Part shown: one piece after another, positions 43,202 to 52,030 of the stretch
How positions within the stretch are numbered: position 1 is the first letter of the stretch
How the letters are laid out: every line of letters starts with the position of its first letter
NCBI RefSeq assembly: GCF_040274945.1
Contig: NZ_JBEMAR010000004.1
Location: 124,001-188,000 of the forward strand
Origin: Carnobacterium_B sp040274945
Lineage (GTDB): Bacteria; Bacillota; Bacilli; Lactobacillales; Carnobacteriaceae
Length of the DNA: 64,000 nt
Direction: 5' to 3'
Program-made: the position numbers and the translations under genes
The notes under the pieces: generated by a model
Databases searched by the model: none
The model's input: the letters and a program-made list of their open reading frames with translations, nothing else
Told to the model about the DNA's origin: nothing

Positions 43202-43720
43202 TTAAAAAGATTGTAGAGCTCGGCTAACTTTTTTTGGAGCTGGTTTAGGCAAACGTGTTAAAGTGAGATTATCAACAATCAAAGCAATACACAAACAAAT
43301 GGGTGCATGCTGGGCTTCTGGGACAGACAACCTGTAATAGTCTCCAAAGGATGTATAAGCTTTATCCAGTTCCATAATAAGTCGATCCTCGCAGTGTACA
43401 AAATAATGATGATTATAAAAGTCTCCAGTTACAACCCAATTTAATGGATTAACTTTAAAATAAACCATCTTTAAAGTACGATGTTTTGCTACCGAACCTA
43501 TTTTTTTGTTTTGCATATAAATATCAAATTTAGGAAATAAGGATAGTACAGTTTGTTTGAATTCTACAAGCAAAGTTCCATCCATAGCATATAAAGATAT
43601 ACTGTCGCCGACTCTGCCCCACTTACCTGAAATCAGGTACATGTCTTTTCCTTGTTCATTTTTTACGAGGATTTTTTCTTGTTTTGAAACGTATTCTTGT
43701 TTCATATACAGAAGTACCAT
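43202..43720 (-). CDS. LURP-one-related (YxjI-like) protein
   Basis: A 172-residue soluble protein of the tubby/scramblase-like LURP-one fold. It starts with LLYMKQEYVSKQEKILVKNEQGKD, then SLYAMDGTLLVEFKQ, FPKFDIYMQNKKIG, NWVVTGDFYNHHYFV and a final helix APICLCIALIVDNLTLTR. These are the repeated strand pairs and buried helix of YxjI/YxjI-like proteins. Function is unknown in bacteria. The ATG at 43720 is preferred, eight bases after AGAGGAG; a GTG at 43729 is too near that site. Confidence 0.75.
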   Translation of the reverse strand: MVLLYMKQEYVSKQEKILVKNEQGKDMYLISGKWGRVGDSISLYAMDGTLLVEFKQTVLSLFPKFDIYMQNKKIGSVAKHRTLKMVYFKVNPLNWVVTGDFYNHHYFVHCEDRLIMELDKAYTSFGDYYRLSVPEAQHAPICLCIALIVDNLTLTRLPKPAPKKVSRALQSF

Positions 43721-43816
43721 AATGAACACTCCTCTAAAGATAAATTAAGCGGATACATATTTGACTTAATTATACCAAAGAAAGTAGTGAAACGGAATAT
43801 ATAAATATAATAAGAA

Positions 43817-43846
43817 AACCCACCGTAAAAAACGGTGGGTTCTTTT
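43817..43846. terminator. Terminator next to the YvrJ gene
   Basis: AACCCACCGT pairs perfectly with ACGGTGGGTT around a 5-base loop. Oligo-T on either strand lets it serve the small minus-strand gene. Confidence 0.8.
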
Positions 43847-44010
43847 TATTCAGCTGACTTAATGACTTGACTTAACTCGTGCAGAGCTTTAACAACGTCA
43901 TCAAGTTTGGTTTCCATACGCTGAAGTAGAAAAAAGGCGATAAAGATAGGAAAACCAACATTACCGACCATTTCTATTACAGCGGAAAACCATTGTGTAC
44001 TTGCATCCAT
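43846..44010 (-). CDS. YvrJ-family small membrane protein
   Basis: A 54-residue protein: one hydrophobic helix VGNVGFPIFIAFFLLQRME then an amphipathic tail TKLDDVVKALHELSQVI. This matches the YvrJ family (PF12841), small membrane proteins often annotated near phage or bacteriocin genes and holin-like in size. Here no phage genes are around. The ATG at 44010 is preceded by GAAGGGAG; the ATG six codons earlier overlaps that site. It is too short for many annotation pipelines. Confidence 0.75.
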   Translation of the reverse strand: MDASTQWFSAVIEMVGNVGFPIFIAFFLLQRMETKLDDVVKALHELSQVIKSAE

Positions 44011-44131
44011 ATTAGTCTCTCCCTTCATTCAGTAGGTAGGCGAAGCAAATATAAGCCTATTACTAATAACGAAAAAAGAAAGCAAACTGTTACATTTCAA
44101 TTACATCCTTGAAAGTCTGGGAAAATCATCT

Positions 44132-45040
44132 TTATTCTACGTTTTCCATGATACTTGGGGCTTTAGCTGATTCCAAGTTATCGTTTAAAGCCAATGTAAT
44201 GGCATGTGCTACACCATTGCTGTTATTACTAGTTGTGCGGTATTTCGCATATGTTTTAACTTCTTCTTCAGCATTTTCCATAGCAAAACTATAACCAGCC
44301 ACTTTCAACATAGAGACATCATTAAAGTTATCCCCAAGAGTCATGATATTTTCAAGTGGGATATTTAATTTTTTTGCAGCTTCTTCAAGAGCAATCCCTT
44401 TTTGTGCGTTAATGTTATTGATTTCAATATTATTAACAAAAGAAGCTGTAACAGCAAGATTTCCAGATTTTTCAAGGTCCTCAGTAAGTGGGCCAAGTAC
44501 TTTGCGGCCTTCATCACTAAATGCAATGACTTTTAAAATTTCAATGGAATCATCATGCACAAGTTGTTCGTAATCTTCAACATAATTGATGTTCATAATT
44601 TCTAAACGGGCAGCTGCTAAAACAACAGCCATTTTGTAAGTCGTATCCGGGTTAGTTTCGTATAATAAAGAAGCCACAGATTCAATACGTTTAGCTTTAT
44701 TGTCTGAATAAATTCCATTTGATGTCGTCATCTCACAATAAAGATTTCTTTTCTTTATTTCAGCAACGATTTCATGAACAGTTTTCTTATCAATTCCAAT
44801 ATTTTGGATTACTTTACCTTCTTCATTATATACTTGAGCTCCATTTAAAGTGATGAATGAACAGTTAATGCCCACTTCTTCAAGCAACGGATGAGCTTCA
44901 GTAAAGCCACGTCCTGTTGCAACCATAAAATGAATTCCTTGTTTCATAGCCGCCTTAATAGCAGTGGCGTTTGTTTCAGAAACTTTCATTTTTTCATTTA
45001 ATAATGTTCCATCCATATCAGATACAATAAGCTCTATCAT
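44132..45040 (-). CDS. Cof-type HAD-IIB sugar-phosphate phosphatase
   Basis: A 302-residue HAD hydrolase. Motif I is VSDMDGTLLN at residues 6-15. Motif II is MVATGRG with the threonine, motif III has the lysine in NAQKGIALEEA, and motif IV is GDNFNDVSML. A C2-type cap lies between. Cof/YidA-type enzymes dephosphorylate sugar phosphates, FMN or pyridoxal phosphate; the substrate is not evident. The start is placed at 45040 behind GGGAGGAACC; the longer upstream frame is AT-rich leader. Confidence 0.9.
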   Translation of the reverse strand: MIELIVSDMDGTLLNEKMKVSETNATAIKAAMKQGIHFMVATGRGFTEAHPLLEEVGINCSFITLNGAQVYNEEGKVIQNIGIDKKTVHEIVAEIKKRNLYCEMTTSNGIYSDNKAKRIESVASLLYETNPDTTYKMAVVLAAARLEIMNINYVEDYEQLVHDDSIEILKVIAFSDEGRKVLGPLTEDLEKSGNLAVTASFVNNIEINNINAQKGIALEEAAKKLNIPLENIMTLGDNFNDVSMLKVAGYSFAMENAEEEVKTYAKYRTTSNNSNGVAHAITLALNDNLESAKAPSIMENVE

Positions 45041-45270
45041 TTTTGGTTCCTCCCAAGATTCATTTGTCTTAATAAGTCTACCATTAATAGAGAGAAAATA
45101 AACGCATAATGCCCTTTTCTTCTTAAATTTATCAAAAAGAAACATGAAATTAATAAACAAAAAATAATGAACAGATGAAGAGTAGAGTTGTGTGAAGCGA
45201 CTAATTCTTGTAGGATAGAAGTAAAGTAAAAAGAAGAAACTTTTTTAAAAGAGATAAAGGAGGATTCGTG

Positions 45271-45954
45271 GTGAGCGTACCTGTAAAGAATGATTGGCTG
45301 CCAATTTTGCAAGAACAAACAAACACACCATCTTACCATTTACTAAAAGAATTTCTTGTACAAGAATATCAAGAAACAATCGTTTATCCAGAGATGCATC
45401 ACATTTGGCAAGCTTTTGAATGGACACCTTATAATGAAGTGAAAGTAGTTATTTTAGGACAAGATCCTTATCACGGGCCAAATCAAGCTCATGGATTAAG
45501 TTTTTCTGTGTTGCCAACTGTGAAAATTCCCCCTTCACTAGTTAATATCTATAAAGAACTAGAAAGTGATTTAGGAATTGCGCCTGTAAGGCATGGTTAT
45601 TTAGAATCATGGGCTAAACAAGGTGTTTTATTGCTAAATACTGTGTTAACCGTGCGTAAAGGACAAGCTCATTCACATAAAGGAAAAGGATGGGAAACAC
45701 TAACCGATGCTGTCATAAAGAAATTAAGCGACCGAGATCAGCCAATAGTATTTATTCTATGGGGCAATCCTTCGATAAAAAAGAGAACATTGATTGATGA
45801 ATCAAAGCATGTTGTGTTAACCTCAGTTCATCCAAGTCCTTTATCCGCTTACCGTGGTTTTTTCGGATCGAAACCATTTTCTAAAGCAAATGAGGTATTG
45901 ATCAAATTCGGTGAAGAGCCGATAAACTGGCAGTTGCCTGAATCGGTTCAATAA
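45271..45954 (+). CDS. ung: Uracil-DNA glycosylase
   Basis: A 227-residue family 1 enzyme that removes uracil from DNA. Motif A is GQDPYHGPNQAHGLSFSV, with the catalytic Asp. Motif B is HPSPLSAYRGFFGSKPF, with the catalytic His. VFILWGNPSIKK lies between. Two GTGs in a row (45268 and 45271) follow AAAGGAGG; the second has the better seven-base spacing. Divergent from the Cof phosphatase gene. Confidence 0.95.
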   Translation: MSVPVKNDWLPILQEQTNTPSYHLLKEFLVQEYQETIVYPEMHHIWQAFEWTPYNEVKVVILGQDPYHGPNQAHGLSFSVLPTVKIPPSLVNIYKELESDLGIAPVRHGYLESWAKQGVLLLNTVLTVRKGQAHSHKGKGWETLTDAVIKKLSDRDQPIVFILWGNPSIKKRTLIDESKHVVLTSVHPSPLSAYRGFFGSKPFSKANEVLIKFGEEPINWQLPESVQ

Positions 45955-46054
45955 GGAATACTTATAGGTTTTGGGCTCAAAAGACTGTCATTTTCATGAA
46001 TATAAGAGTATGATAGGAATGTATATATAATCACAAATAGTGGAGGTTGTTAGT

Positions 46055-47035
46055 GTGGAACTAATTGAAAGTTTATCAGCAAAAATTAAAGGGAAAAAAG
46101 TACGTATTGTATTTCCAGAAGGATCTGAACCTCGTATTCTTGGTGCTGTAGTTCGTTTAGCATCTGAAGATTTAATTCAACCCGTATTAATTGGAAATCC
46201 TGAAGTTGTAAAAGAAGCTGCAAAAAATCGTGGTTTTAATGTAGAAAATATTGAAATTGTTGATCCAGCTAATTATGATAAATTAGATGAAATGGTTGCT
46301 TCTTTCGTAGAACGCCGTAAAGGAAAAGTTACCGAAGAAAAAGCTATTCAACTATTAAAAGATGAAAATTACTTTGGTACAATGTTAACATACATGGGGC
46401 TAGTTGATGGTTTAGTAAGTGGAGCAATCCACTCAACTGGGGACACTGTTCGCCCTGCATTACAAATCATTAAAACGAAACCAGGCGTTAGCCGTACAAG
46501 TGGCGCATTTATCATGATGCGTGGACGTGGACAAGAAAAATACTTGTTCTCAGATTGCGCAATCAACGTAAATCCAAATGCTCAAGAATTAGCGGAAATC
46601 GCTGTTGAAAGTGCTAAAACAGCAGAAATGTTTGGGATTGAACCAAAAGTTGCAATGCTAAGCTTTTCAACAAAAGGATCAGCTGTTGCTGAAGAAGCCA
46701 CTAAAGTAGCAGAAGCAACTAAGATTGCTCAAGAACTTGCTCCTCAATACGACATCGATGGTGAAATGCAATTTGATGCTGCATTCGTAGCTTCTGTTGC
46801 TGAACAAAAAGCTCCAGACTCAAAAGTTGCTGGACAAGCAAGCGTATTTGTTTTCCCAGAACTACAATCAGGAAATATTGGCTACAAAATTGCACAACGT
46901 TTTGGTAATTTCGAAGCTATTGGACCAATTCTGCAAGGGTTAAATAAACCAATTTCAGATTTATCCCGTGGTTGTAACGAAGAAGACGTCTACAAATTAG
47001 CAATCATTACTGCTAACCAAACCTTAATGGGTTAA
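46055..47035 (+). CDS. pta: Phosphate acetyltransferase
   Basis: A 326-residue enzyme converting acetyl-CoA and phosphate to acetyl phosphate, the first half of the Pta-Ack route to acetate and ATP. Typical segments are VFPEGSEPRILGAVVRL at the N-terminus, GLVDGLVSGAIHSTGDTVRPAL near residue 120, and GPILQGLNKPISDLSRGC near the end. The GTG start at 46055 follows TGGAGGTT. Ends at a strong terminator. ackA is not adjacent. Confidence 0.96.
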   Translation: MELIESLSAKIKGKKVRIVFPEGSEPRILGAVVRLASEDLIQPVLIGNPEVVKEAAKNRGFNVENIEIVDPANYDKLDEMVASFVERRKGKVTEEKAIQLLKDENYFGTMLTYMGLVDGLVSGAIHSTGDTVRPALQIIKTKPGVSRTSGAFIMMRGRGQEKYLFSDCAINVNPNAQELAEIAVESAKTAEMFGIEPKVAMLSFSTKGSAVAEEATKVAEATKIAQELAPQYDIDGEMQFDAAFVASVAEQKAPDSKVAGQASVFVFPELQSGNIGYKIAQRFGNFEAIGPILQGLNKPISDLSRGCNEEDVYKLAIITANQTLMG

Positions 47036-47045
47036 TTAAATTCAG

Positions 47046-47074
47046 AAGCTGACTCAATCGAGTCAGCTTTTTTT
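47046..47074 (+). terminator. Terminator after pta
   Basis: A perfect 10-bp stem AAGCTGACTC/GAGTCAGCTT with a 4-base loop and a T run. Confidence 0.9.
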
Positions 47075-47181
47075 GTTTTATCATTTTTAATGGTTTTTAA
47101 TAAAGGGAGAATAGTTGCTCAATTGGATGCTTTCTCATTATAATTAAATAAGAACAATCAGCAGCATGAGGAGGAAATTAT

Positions 47182-47820
47182 ATGAAAATCGGAATTATCG
47201 GTGCAACAGGTAAATCAGGTTCAAAAATTTCAGCAGAGGCCTTGATTAGAGGGCATGAAGTCATTCCTTTAGTTCGAAACGCTTCTAAGCTTACAGAAAG
47301 TAAAGATAGCCGTTATATTGAAAAAGATTTATATGACTTAGATTTTGATGATATAAAAGAGTTAGATGTAGTGGTTGATGCATTTAATGCCCCACTTGGT
47401 AAAGAAGAACTGCATCAAACAAGTCTAGCTTATATTGTATCCTTACTCCAAGGGCATGATAAACCCCGCCTAATCGTTGTTGGTGGAGCAGGTAGTTTAT
47501 ATGTCGATGATACAAATACAACACGTTTGATGGACACTGCAACTTTTCCTGAGGAAGCAAAACCTACAGCACTTAATATGGCAAAAGCGTTTGAGCTTTT
47601 AAGTCAAACAGAAGATATCAACTGGACCTATCTAAGTCCATCTGCTTTTTTTAACCCTGAAGGTAAGAGAACTGGAAACTATCAATTGGGACAAGACATA
47701 TTGTTAACGAATAGTGAGGATGAAAGTGAAGTAAGTTACGCTGATTTTGCTCTGGCACTCGTTGATGAGATTGAAAATCAAGAATTTAGTAATCAACGGA
47801 TAACGGTATGTAGTGAATAA
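47182..47820 (+). CDS. NAD(P)-binding oxidoreductase, atypical SDR (YwnB-like)
   Basis: A 212-residue Rossmann protein. It begins KIGIIGATGKSGSKISAEAL, the GxxGxxG dinucleotide motif, with VIPLVRNASKL giving an arginine after the second strand, which favours NADP(H). The central VVVDAFNAPLG and VVGGAGSLYV and the WTYLSPSAFFNPEGKRTG segment resemble YwnB/BLVRB-like proteins. There is no YxxxK catalytic pair, so it is an atypical SDR. Substrate unknown. GAGGAGGAAATTAT precedes the start. Confidence 0.87.
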   Translation: MKIGIIGATGKSGSKISAEALIRGHEVIPLVRNASKLTESKDSRYIEKDLYDLDFDDIKELDVVVDAFNAPLGKEELHQTSLAYIVSLLQGHDKPRLIVVGGAGSLYVDDTNTTRLMDTATFPEEAKPTALNMAKAFELLSQTEDINWTYLSPSAFFNPEGKRTGNYQLGQDILLTNSEDESEVSYADFALALVDEIENQEFSNQRITVCSE

Positions 47821-47831
47821 ATGAACTAAAT

Positions 47832-47871
47832 AAAAAATCAATCAAACAGATAGCTGTTTGATTGATTTTTT
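47832..47871 (+). terminator. Terminator after the NAD(P)-binding protein gene
   Basis: A perfect 18-bp stem containing AAATCAATCAAACAG, a 4-base loop and flanking A and T runs. Confidence 0.9.
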
Positions 47872-47937
47872 ATTTAGCTTTTTTTCTATACTTGAATTAC
47901 AATAAAAGGTAAGTAGAAACAGATAGAGGAGAATAAC

Positions 47938-48417
47938 ATGAAACGACTAAAAGCACATAATGAAGAAGAAACGAAAGCAGTAGCTGCTGAGTTAGCAAAA
48001 TTCCTTGAACCAGGAGATGTTATTCTTTTAGAAGGAAATTTGGGAGCAGGTAAAACAACATTTACAAAAGGTTTAGCCGAAGGTCTTGGAATCAACAAAG
48101 TGATTAAAAGCCCAACCTATACGATTATTAGAGAATATTTGGAGGGGAGACTTCCTTTATATCATATGGATGTCTATCGACTAGAAGAAACAGGTGGAAT
48201 GGATTTAGGATTAGAAGAATATTTTGAAGGAGACGGTGTTTCCATTATTGAATGGGCAACATTTATTCCAGAAGATTTACCTCAAGAATACTTGCAAATC
48301 AAACTTGTGCCTGTTGGAGAAGACTTAACGGAACGTGAGCTGACTTTTGATCCTGTTGGAAAAAGATATGAAGAATTGCTTCATTCATTTGACGAGGGTC
48401 AGAGTGATAGCAAATGA
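47938..48417 (+). CDS. tsaE: tRNA threonylcarbamoyladenosine biosynthesis ATPase TsaE
   Basis: A 159-residue P-loop ATPase needed with TsaB, TsaC and TsaD to make t6A37 on tRNAs reading ANN codons. It has Walker A EGNLGAGKTT at about residue 36, SPTYTIIREYLEG, HMDVYRLEE, and IIEWAT. AGAGGAGAATAAC precedes the ATG. It overlaps the following GNAT gene by four bases (ATGA). Confidence 0.95.
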   Translation: MKRLKAHNEEETKAVAAELAKFLEPGDVILLEGNLGAGKTTFTKGLAEGLGINKVIKSPTYTIIREYLEGRLPLYHMDVYRLEETGGMDLGLEEYFEGDGVSIIEWATFIPEDLPQEYLQIKLVPVGEDLTERELTFDPVGKRYEELLHSFDEGQSDSK

Positions 48418-48938
48418 GAGATACGATAAACATTCGAGAAGCTATCCCTAGCGATGCTGAGAAAGTACTGAAACACTTGCAGAGAATTGCGATTGAGACA
48501 GGATTTATGACAATGGGAGCCGAGGGTCCAAGTAAAAGTATAGAAGCGGAATATAAAGAAATTGAAGCCATTCTAGAATCTGATGTAACAGTTTTATTAG
48601 TCGCTTTAGATAAAGAAGAAGTCATAGGAATAGCTGAAATTCATGGAAATGATAAACCTAAATTAAATCATATTGGAGACATCAGTATTTCAATTGCAAA
48701 AGAGTATTGGGGTTTACGATTAGGAACAACAATGATGGAGAAATTGATTGAATGGGCAAAGGGTCCATCAAGTAATTTAAAACGATTAGAACTAACCGTT
48801 CAAGCTCGCAATGAACGAGCACGCCGTCTTTATGAAAAAATGGGTTTTGAACTTGAAGCTATCATGCCAAGAGGGGTTAAAGATAATGGCGTTTATTTGG
48901 ATGTTTGTCTGATGAGTATGATGATTGGAGAAATTTAA
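48414..48938 (+). CDS. GNAT-family N-acetyltransferase
   Basis: A 174-residue acetyltransferase starting INIREAIPSDAEKVLKHL. The CoA loop is in ISIAKEYWGLRLGTTMMEKL near residue 105 and LTVQARNERARRLYEKMGF follows. It overlaps tsaE by four bases, so they are translationally coupled. The position after tsaE recalls loci with the ribosomal-protein acetyltransferase RimI, but the sequence looks closer to general RimJ/PhnO-type GNATs. Substrate unresolved. Confidence 0.87.
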   Translation: MRDTINIREAIPSDAEKVLKHLQRIAIETGFMTMGAEGPSKSIEAEYKEIEAILESDVTVLLVALDKEEVIGIAEIHGNDKPKLNHIGDISISIAKEYWGLRLGTTMMEKLIEWAKGPSSNLKRLELTVQARNERARRLYEKMGFELEAIMPRGVKDNGVYLDVCLMSMMIGEI

Positions 48939-48976
48939 AAAAGCTGTGCAAAAGATTACTTTTGCACAGCTTTTTT
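48937..48976. terminator. Bidirectional terminator between the GNAT gene and glnQ2
   Basis: A perfect 18-bp stem containing AAGCTGTGCAAAAG, with a 4-base loop and T runs on both strands; it touches the convergent gene's stop. Confidence 0.9.
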
Positions 48977-49708
48977 TTAGATCAATACTTTCTCTAAAAA
49001 GTCTTTTGTCCGTTCATGTTGGGGATTACCAAAAACATCTTCTGGAGTTCCTTCTTCAACAATGTATCCGCCATCCATGAAAATCACGCGATCGGCTACT
49101 TCTTTAGCGAAGCCCATTTCATGAGTCACGACTAGCATAGTCATACCTTGCTCAGCCAGTTTTTGCATGACTTCCAACACATCGCCAACCATTTCTGGAT
49201 CAAGAGCACTTGTGGGTTCATCAAAAAGCATAAGGTCGGGGTTCATTGCTAAGGCGCGTGCAATCGCGACACGTTGCTTTTGTCCACCAGATAATGATTT
49301 AGGGTAATCGTTCGCTTTTTCAGAAAGCCCAACGGTTTCCAACAGTTCCAATGCACGTTTTTTAATGTCTTCTGTGGAACCTTTTTTGAGTTCTTTAGGT
49401 GCTAATGTAATATTTTCTAAAACCGTTAAATGAGGGAACAAGTTAAATTGTTGAAAAACCATTCCAACATTTTCGCGTACTTTATTAATGTCTTGCTTTG
49501 GATCAGTGAGATCGAAGTCATCAATAATAACTTTTCCACCCGTAATTTCTTCCAAAGCATTCATACAGCGGAGAAACGTACTTTTACCAGACCCTGAAGG
49601 GCCAATGATACAAACAACTTCTCCTTCTTGGACTTCAACATTTAAGTCTTTTAAAACTTCTAAACTTCCAAAGTTTTTCTTTAAATGTTCCACTTTTACT
49701 TTAGTCAT
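48977..49708 (-). CDS. glnQ: Polar amino-acid (glutamine-type) ABC transporter ATPase, copy 2
   Basis: A 243-residue ATPase with GPSGSGKS, LSGGQKQR, MLFDEPTSALDPEMVG and VVTHEMGFA. It is the partner of the fused protein encoded just upstream, overlapping it by 8 bases exactly as in copy 1. I count 14 differences from copy 1, seven of them in the last 25 residues. DNA identity is patchy, with one run of 83 identical bases (49068-49150 against 40316-40398), suggesting recent gene conversion. Confidence 0.93.
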   Translation of the reverse strand: MTKVKVEHLKKNFGSLEVLKDLNVEVQEGEVVCIIGPSGSGKSTFLRCMNALEEITGGKVIIDDFDLTDPKQDINKVRENVGMVFQQFNLFPHLTVLENITLAPKELKKGSTEDIKKRALELLETVGLSEKANDYPKSLSGGQKQRVAIARALAMNPDLMLFDEPTSALDPEMVGDVLEVMQKLAEQGMTMLVVTHEMGFAKEVADRVIFMDGGYIVEEGTPEDVFGNPQHERTKDFLEKVLI

Positions 49709-51158
49709 TTGACATTTTCCTTTCCAATACGTTTGATAACTTGGTTAAAATAGTAATTAAAATAATGTACATAATTCCAATAATCAACCACATATTTCCA
49801 GAAGAGTAGGTGCGGGCAATAATAATTTTTCCGGTTTGAGTCAATTCAACGATACCGATAACCGATAGAATAGAAGTATCTTTAAGGGTAATGACAAATT
49901 GATTAATAAAAGATGGAATCATTATTTTGATCGCTTGTGGTAAGATGATTTTTCGCATTGACGTTTGATAAGGTAAACCAAGACTTCTTGCTGCTTCTAA
50001 TTGTCCTACAGCAACAGCTTGAATACCTCCACGAACCAATTCAGAAATGTAAGCCGTTGTGTTAAGACTTAAGGTAATGACACCTGCCACATAAGCGGAT
50101 AATTGGATATTTAAAAATTGAGGAATCGAAAAGTAAACGAAAAAGGCTAGAACAATTAAAGGAATTCCTCGCATAATCGTTACATAAATAGAAGAAATGC
50201 CAATCAACAGTTTATTTGAAGTAGCGCTAAATAATCCTAAAATAACTCCAGCAACTAGTGCAATAGCAAAGGAGATAAGAGTCAATACTAATGTACGTCC
50301 AAGACCGGTCAATAATTCTTTGTAATTGTTTTGAATCAAGGCCAAGAAACCATTACTACTTGCAACAGCTTCTGAATCTTCACCAGTATATTTAGTTGTG
50401 ATTTCTTCATGAATGCCATTTTCCTTGATATTTGCTAATCCAGCATTAAATTTTTCTAGTAATTCTGGGTTTTGATCTTTGTTAACGGCAAATCCGTAGA
50501 CATCGCCAGCTTCTGGATCAAGGGGGAATTGAAGTTGGAGACCTTGTTGAACAGCATAAGCCATAACCGGATAATCATCGAAGACGGCATCCGAATGACC
50601 GGTAACTACATCTTCGTACATTGTAGCCGAGTCTTCAAACTGGTTAACATTAATATTAAACTCTTTTTTTAATTCCGCTACAAAGGCTGCTCCGGTTGTT
50701 CCTACTTTGACAGCGACCGTTTTCCCATCTAAATCTTCATATGAAGTGATATCTTCATTATCTTTTGCTACAGCCATAACGGTCCCAGCTTCGAAGTATG
50801 GGTCAGAAAAATCAAATGACTCTTTACGCTCATCTGTGATGCTCATAGCAGCAATCATTCCGTCAACTTGGTTACTTTCCAAAGCTTGTAATCCTGCGCT
50901 GAAAGCCAATGGCCGTAATTCATACGCGAATCCTTGGTCTTGTGCAATAGCATCTAAAATTTCTACATCAATGCCGACATATTCCCCATCTGCATTTTTA
51001 AATTCAAATGGAGCATAGGTGACATCAGTGGTAATCATGTATGGATCACTTTCTGTTCCTTTTTCTGCTGAAACTGAAAGGGGTGTTGCTAAATTTATGA
51101 ATAAACCTAGCATAAGTATAAAGACAGCTCCTAAAAACTGTTTTTGTTTTTTAATCAT
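49701..51158 (-). CDS. glnP: Fused amino-acid binding protein/permease (GlnPH-type), copy 2
   Basis: A 485-residue fusion with signal peptide ending SVSA, one SBP3 domain (ITTDVTYAPFEFKNADGEYVG) and a C-terminal permease with EAA loop EAARSLGLPYQTSMRKIILPQA. Domain order and length match copy 1. The binding domains differ clearly while the permease end (MIPSFINQFVITLKDTSIL) is the same in both, so the two systems may recognise different amino acids but share a transport core. AGGAGG precedes the ATG. Confidence 0.93.
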   Translation of the reverse strand: MIKKQKQFLGAVFILMLGLFINLATPLSVSAEKGTESDPYMITTDVTYAPFEFKNADGEYVGIDVEILDAIAQDQGFAYELRPLAFSAGLQALESNQVDGMIAAMSITDERKESFDFSDPYFEAGTVMAVAKDNEDITSYEDLDGKTVAVKVGTTGAAFVAELKKEFNINVNQFEDSATMYEDVVTGHSDAVFDDYPVMAYAVQQGLQLQFPLDPEAGDVYGFAVNKDQNPELLEKFNAGLANIKENGIHEEITTKYTGEDSEAVASSNGFLALIQNNYKELLTGLGRTLVLTLISFAIALVAGVILGLFSATSNKLLIGISSIYVTIMRGIPLIVLAFFVYFSIPQFLNIQLSAYVAGVITLSLNTTAYISELVRGGIQAVAVGQLEAARSLGLPYQTSMRKIILPQAIKIMIPSFINQFVITLKDTSILSVIGIVELTQTGKIIIARTYSSGNMWLIIGIMYIILITILTKLSNVLERKMSND

Positions 51159-51264
51159 GTAAATTCCTCCAAAGTATTTTTGCTATCATTTCAAAATATA
51201 GCTAGTATACTAAAAATACGGGAATCGTTTGAGCATTTCAACTAATAGCACTCGATAGAAATAC

Positions 51265-51302
51265 AAAAAAAACGACTTATTTTTTTAATAAGTCGTTTTT
51301 TT
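51265..51302. terminator. Terminator downstream of the exonuclease gene
   Basis: A perfect 15-bp stem AAAAAACGACTTATT/AATAAGTCGTTTTTT with a 5-base T loop. It separates the exonuclease gene from the promoter of glnPH copy 2. Confidence 0.85.
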
Positions 51303-51346
51303 ATTGCTATAAAATGTCAAAAAAAAGGGATTAACTCTAATCAAAA

Positions 51347-51880
51347 TTAGACATGCTTAACAAGTTTTTTTAAAGGATCTGTTCCAAAATGATCTTCTAA
51401 ATACAGAAGAATAGCTGCACAAGCATTGCTGTCTTCGAGTGCATTATGATGGTTGTCTAATCGGATTCCTAAATGGTCACAAACCGTGTTTAATTTATGA
51501 TTAGGAATTTCTGTGATCAATTTCCGACTCGATTGGACCGTACAAAGTGTTTGAAAGTGAGGTTGTTGCAATTGATAATAATCAAGACAACCTTGTAAAA
51601 CACCACGATCAAATGGAAGATTGTGAGCAACAATCAGTTTATTTTCTTTGAAGAAAGGTTTTATCTTTTCCCAAACTTCTGGAAAAGATGGAGCAGTTTG
51701 AACATCTTCTTTGGTAATGCCATGAATTTGAACATTACGCCAAAAAAATTCAGTTTCAGGTTTAATGAGAGAGTAATAATGATCAACGATTTGACTATTT
51801 CGTACAACTGTCAGTGCAATTGAACAAGCACTGTGGCGTTGATGGCTAGCTGTTTCAAAATCCAATGCAACAAAGTTCAT
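51347..51880 (-). CDS. DEDDh 3'-5' exonuclease, DnaQ/PolC-epsilon like
   Basis: A 177-residue exonuclease. Exo I is ALDFETAS at residues 5-12, Exo II is AHNLPFDRGVL near residue 90 with the conserved Asp, and Exo III is HHNALEDSNACAA near 146 with His and Asp. These supply the DEDDh catalytic set. There is no polymerase domain, so it is a free-standing proofreading-like nuclease, perhaps trimming DNA or RNA. The ATG at 51880 follows GAGGAGG. Monocistronic. Confidence 0.9.
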   Translation of the reverse strand: MNFVALDFETASHQRHSACSIALTVVRNSQIVDHYYSLIKPETEFFWRNVQIHGITKEDVQTAPSFPEVWEKIKPFFKENKLIVAHNLPFDRGVLQGCLDYYQLQQPHFQTLCTVQSSRKLITEIPNHKLNTVCDHLGIRLDNHHNALEDSNACAAILLYLEDHFGTDPLKKLVKHV

Positions 51881-51960
51881 GTTTTTTCCTCCTCGAACAA
51901 GCATTCGGTTAATAGTATAAAGGATTTAAATGAAATTTGCTAGTGATAAATTTCAACAAA

Positions 51961-52015
51961 AAAGAAGAAAATCTCTCGTTGCTGATTTATCAGCAGACAA
52001 AAGATTTTCTTCTTT
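51961..52015. terminator. Terminator after the cation ATPase gene
   Basis: AAAGAAGAAAATCT pairs with AGATTTTCTTCTTT, with an inner GCTGA/TCAGC stem and loop. A bipartite hairpin between two minus-strand genes. Confidence 0.8.
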
Positions 52016-52030
52016 ATTCAGTTAGTTGTC

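Noticed and set aside
45037..45427. Minus-strand frames between the Cof phosphatase and ung genes
   Set aside because: They overlap ung antisense or its spacer, with hydrophobic low-complexity products and no ribosome site.
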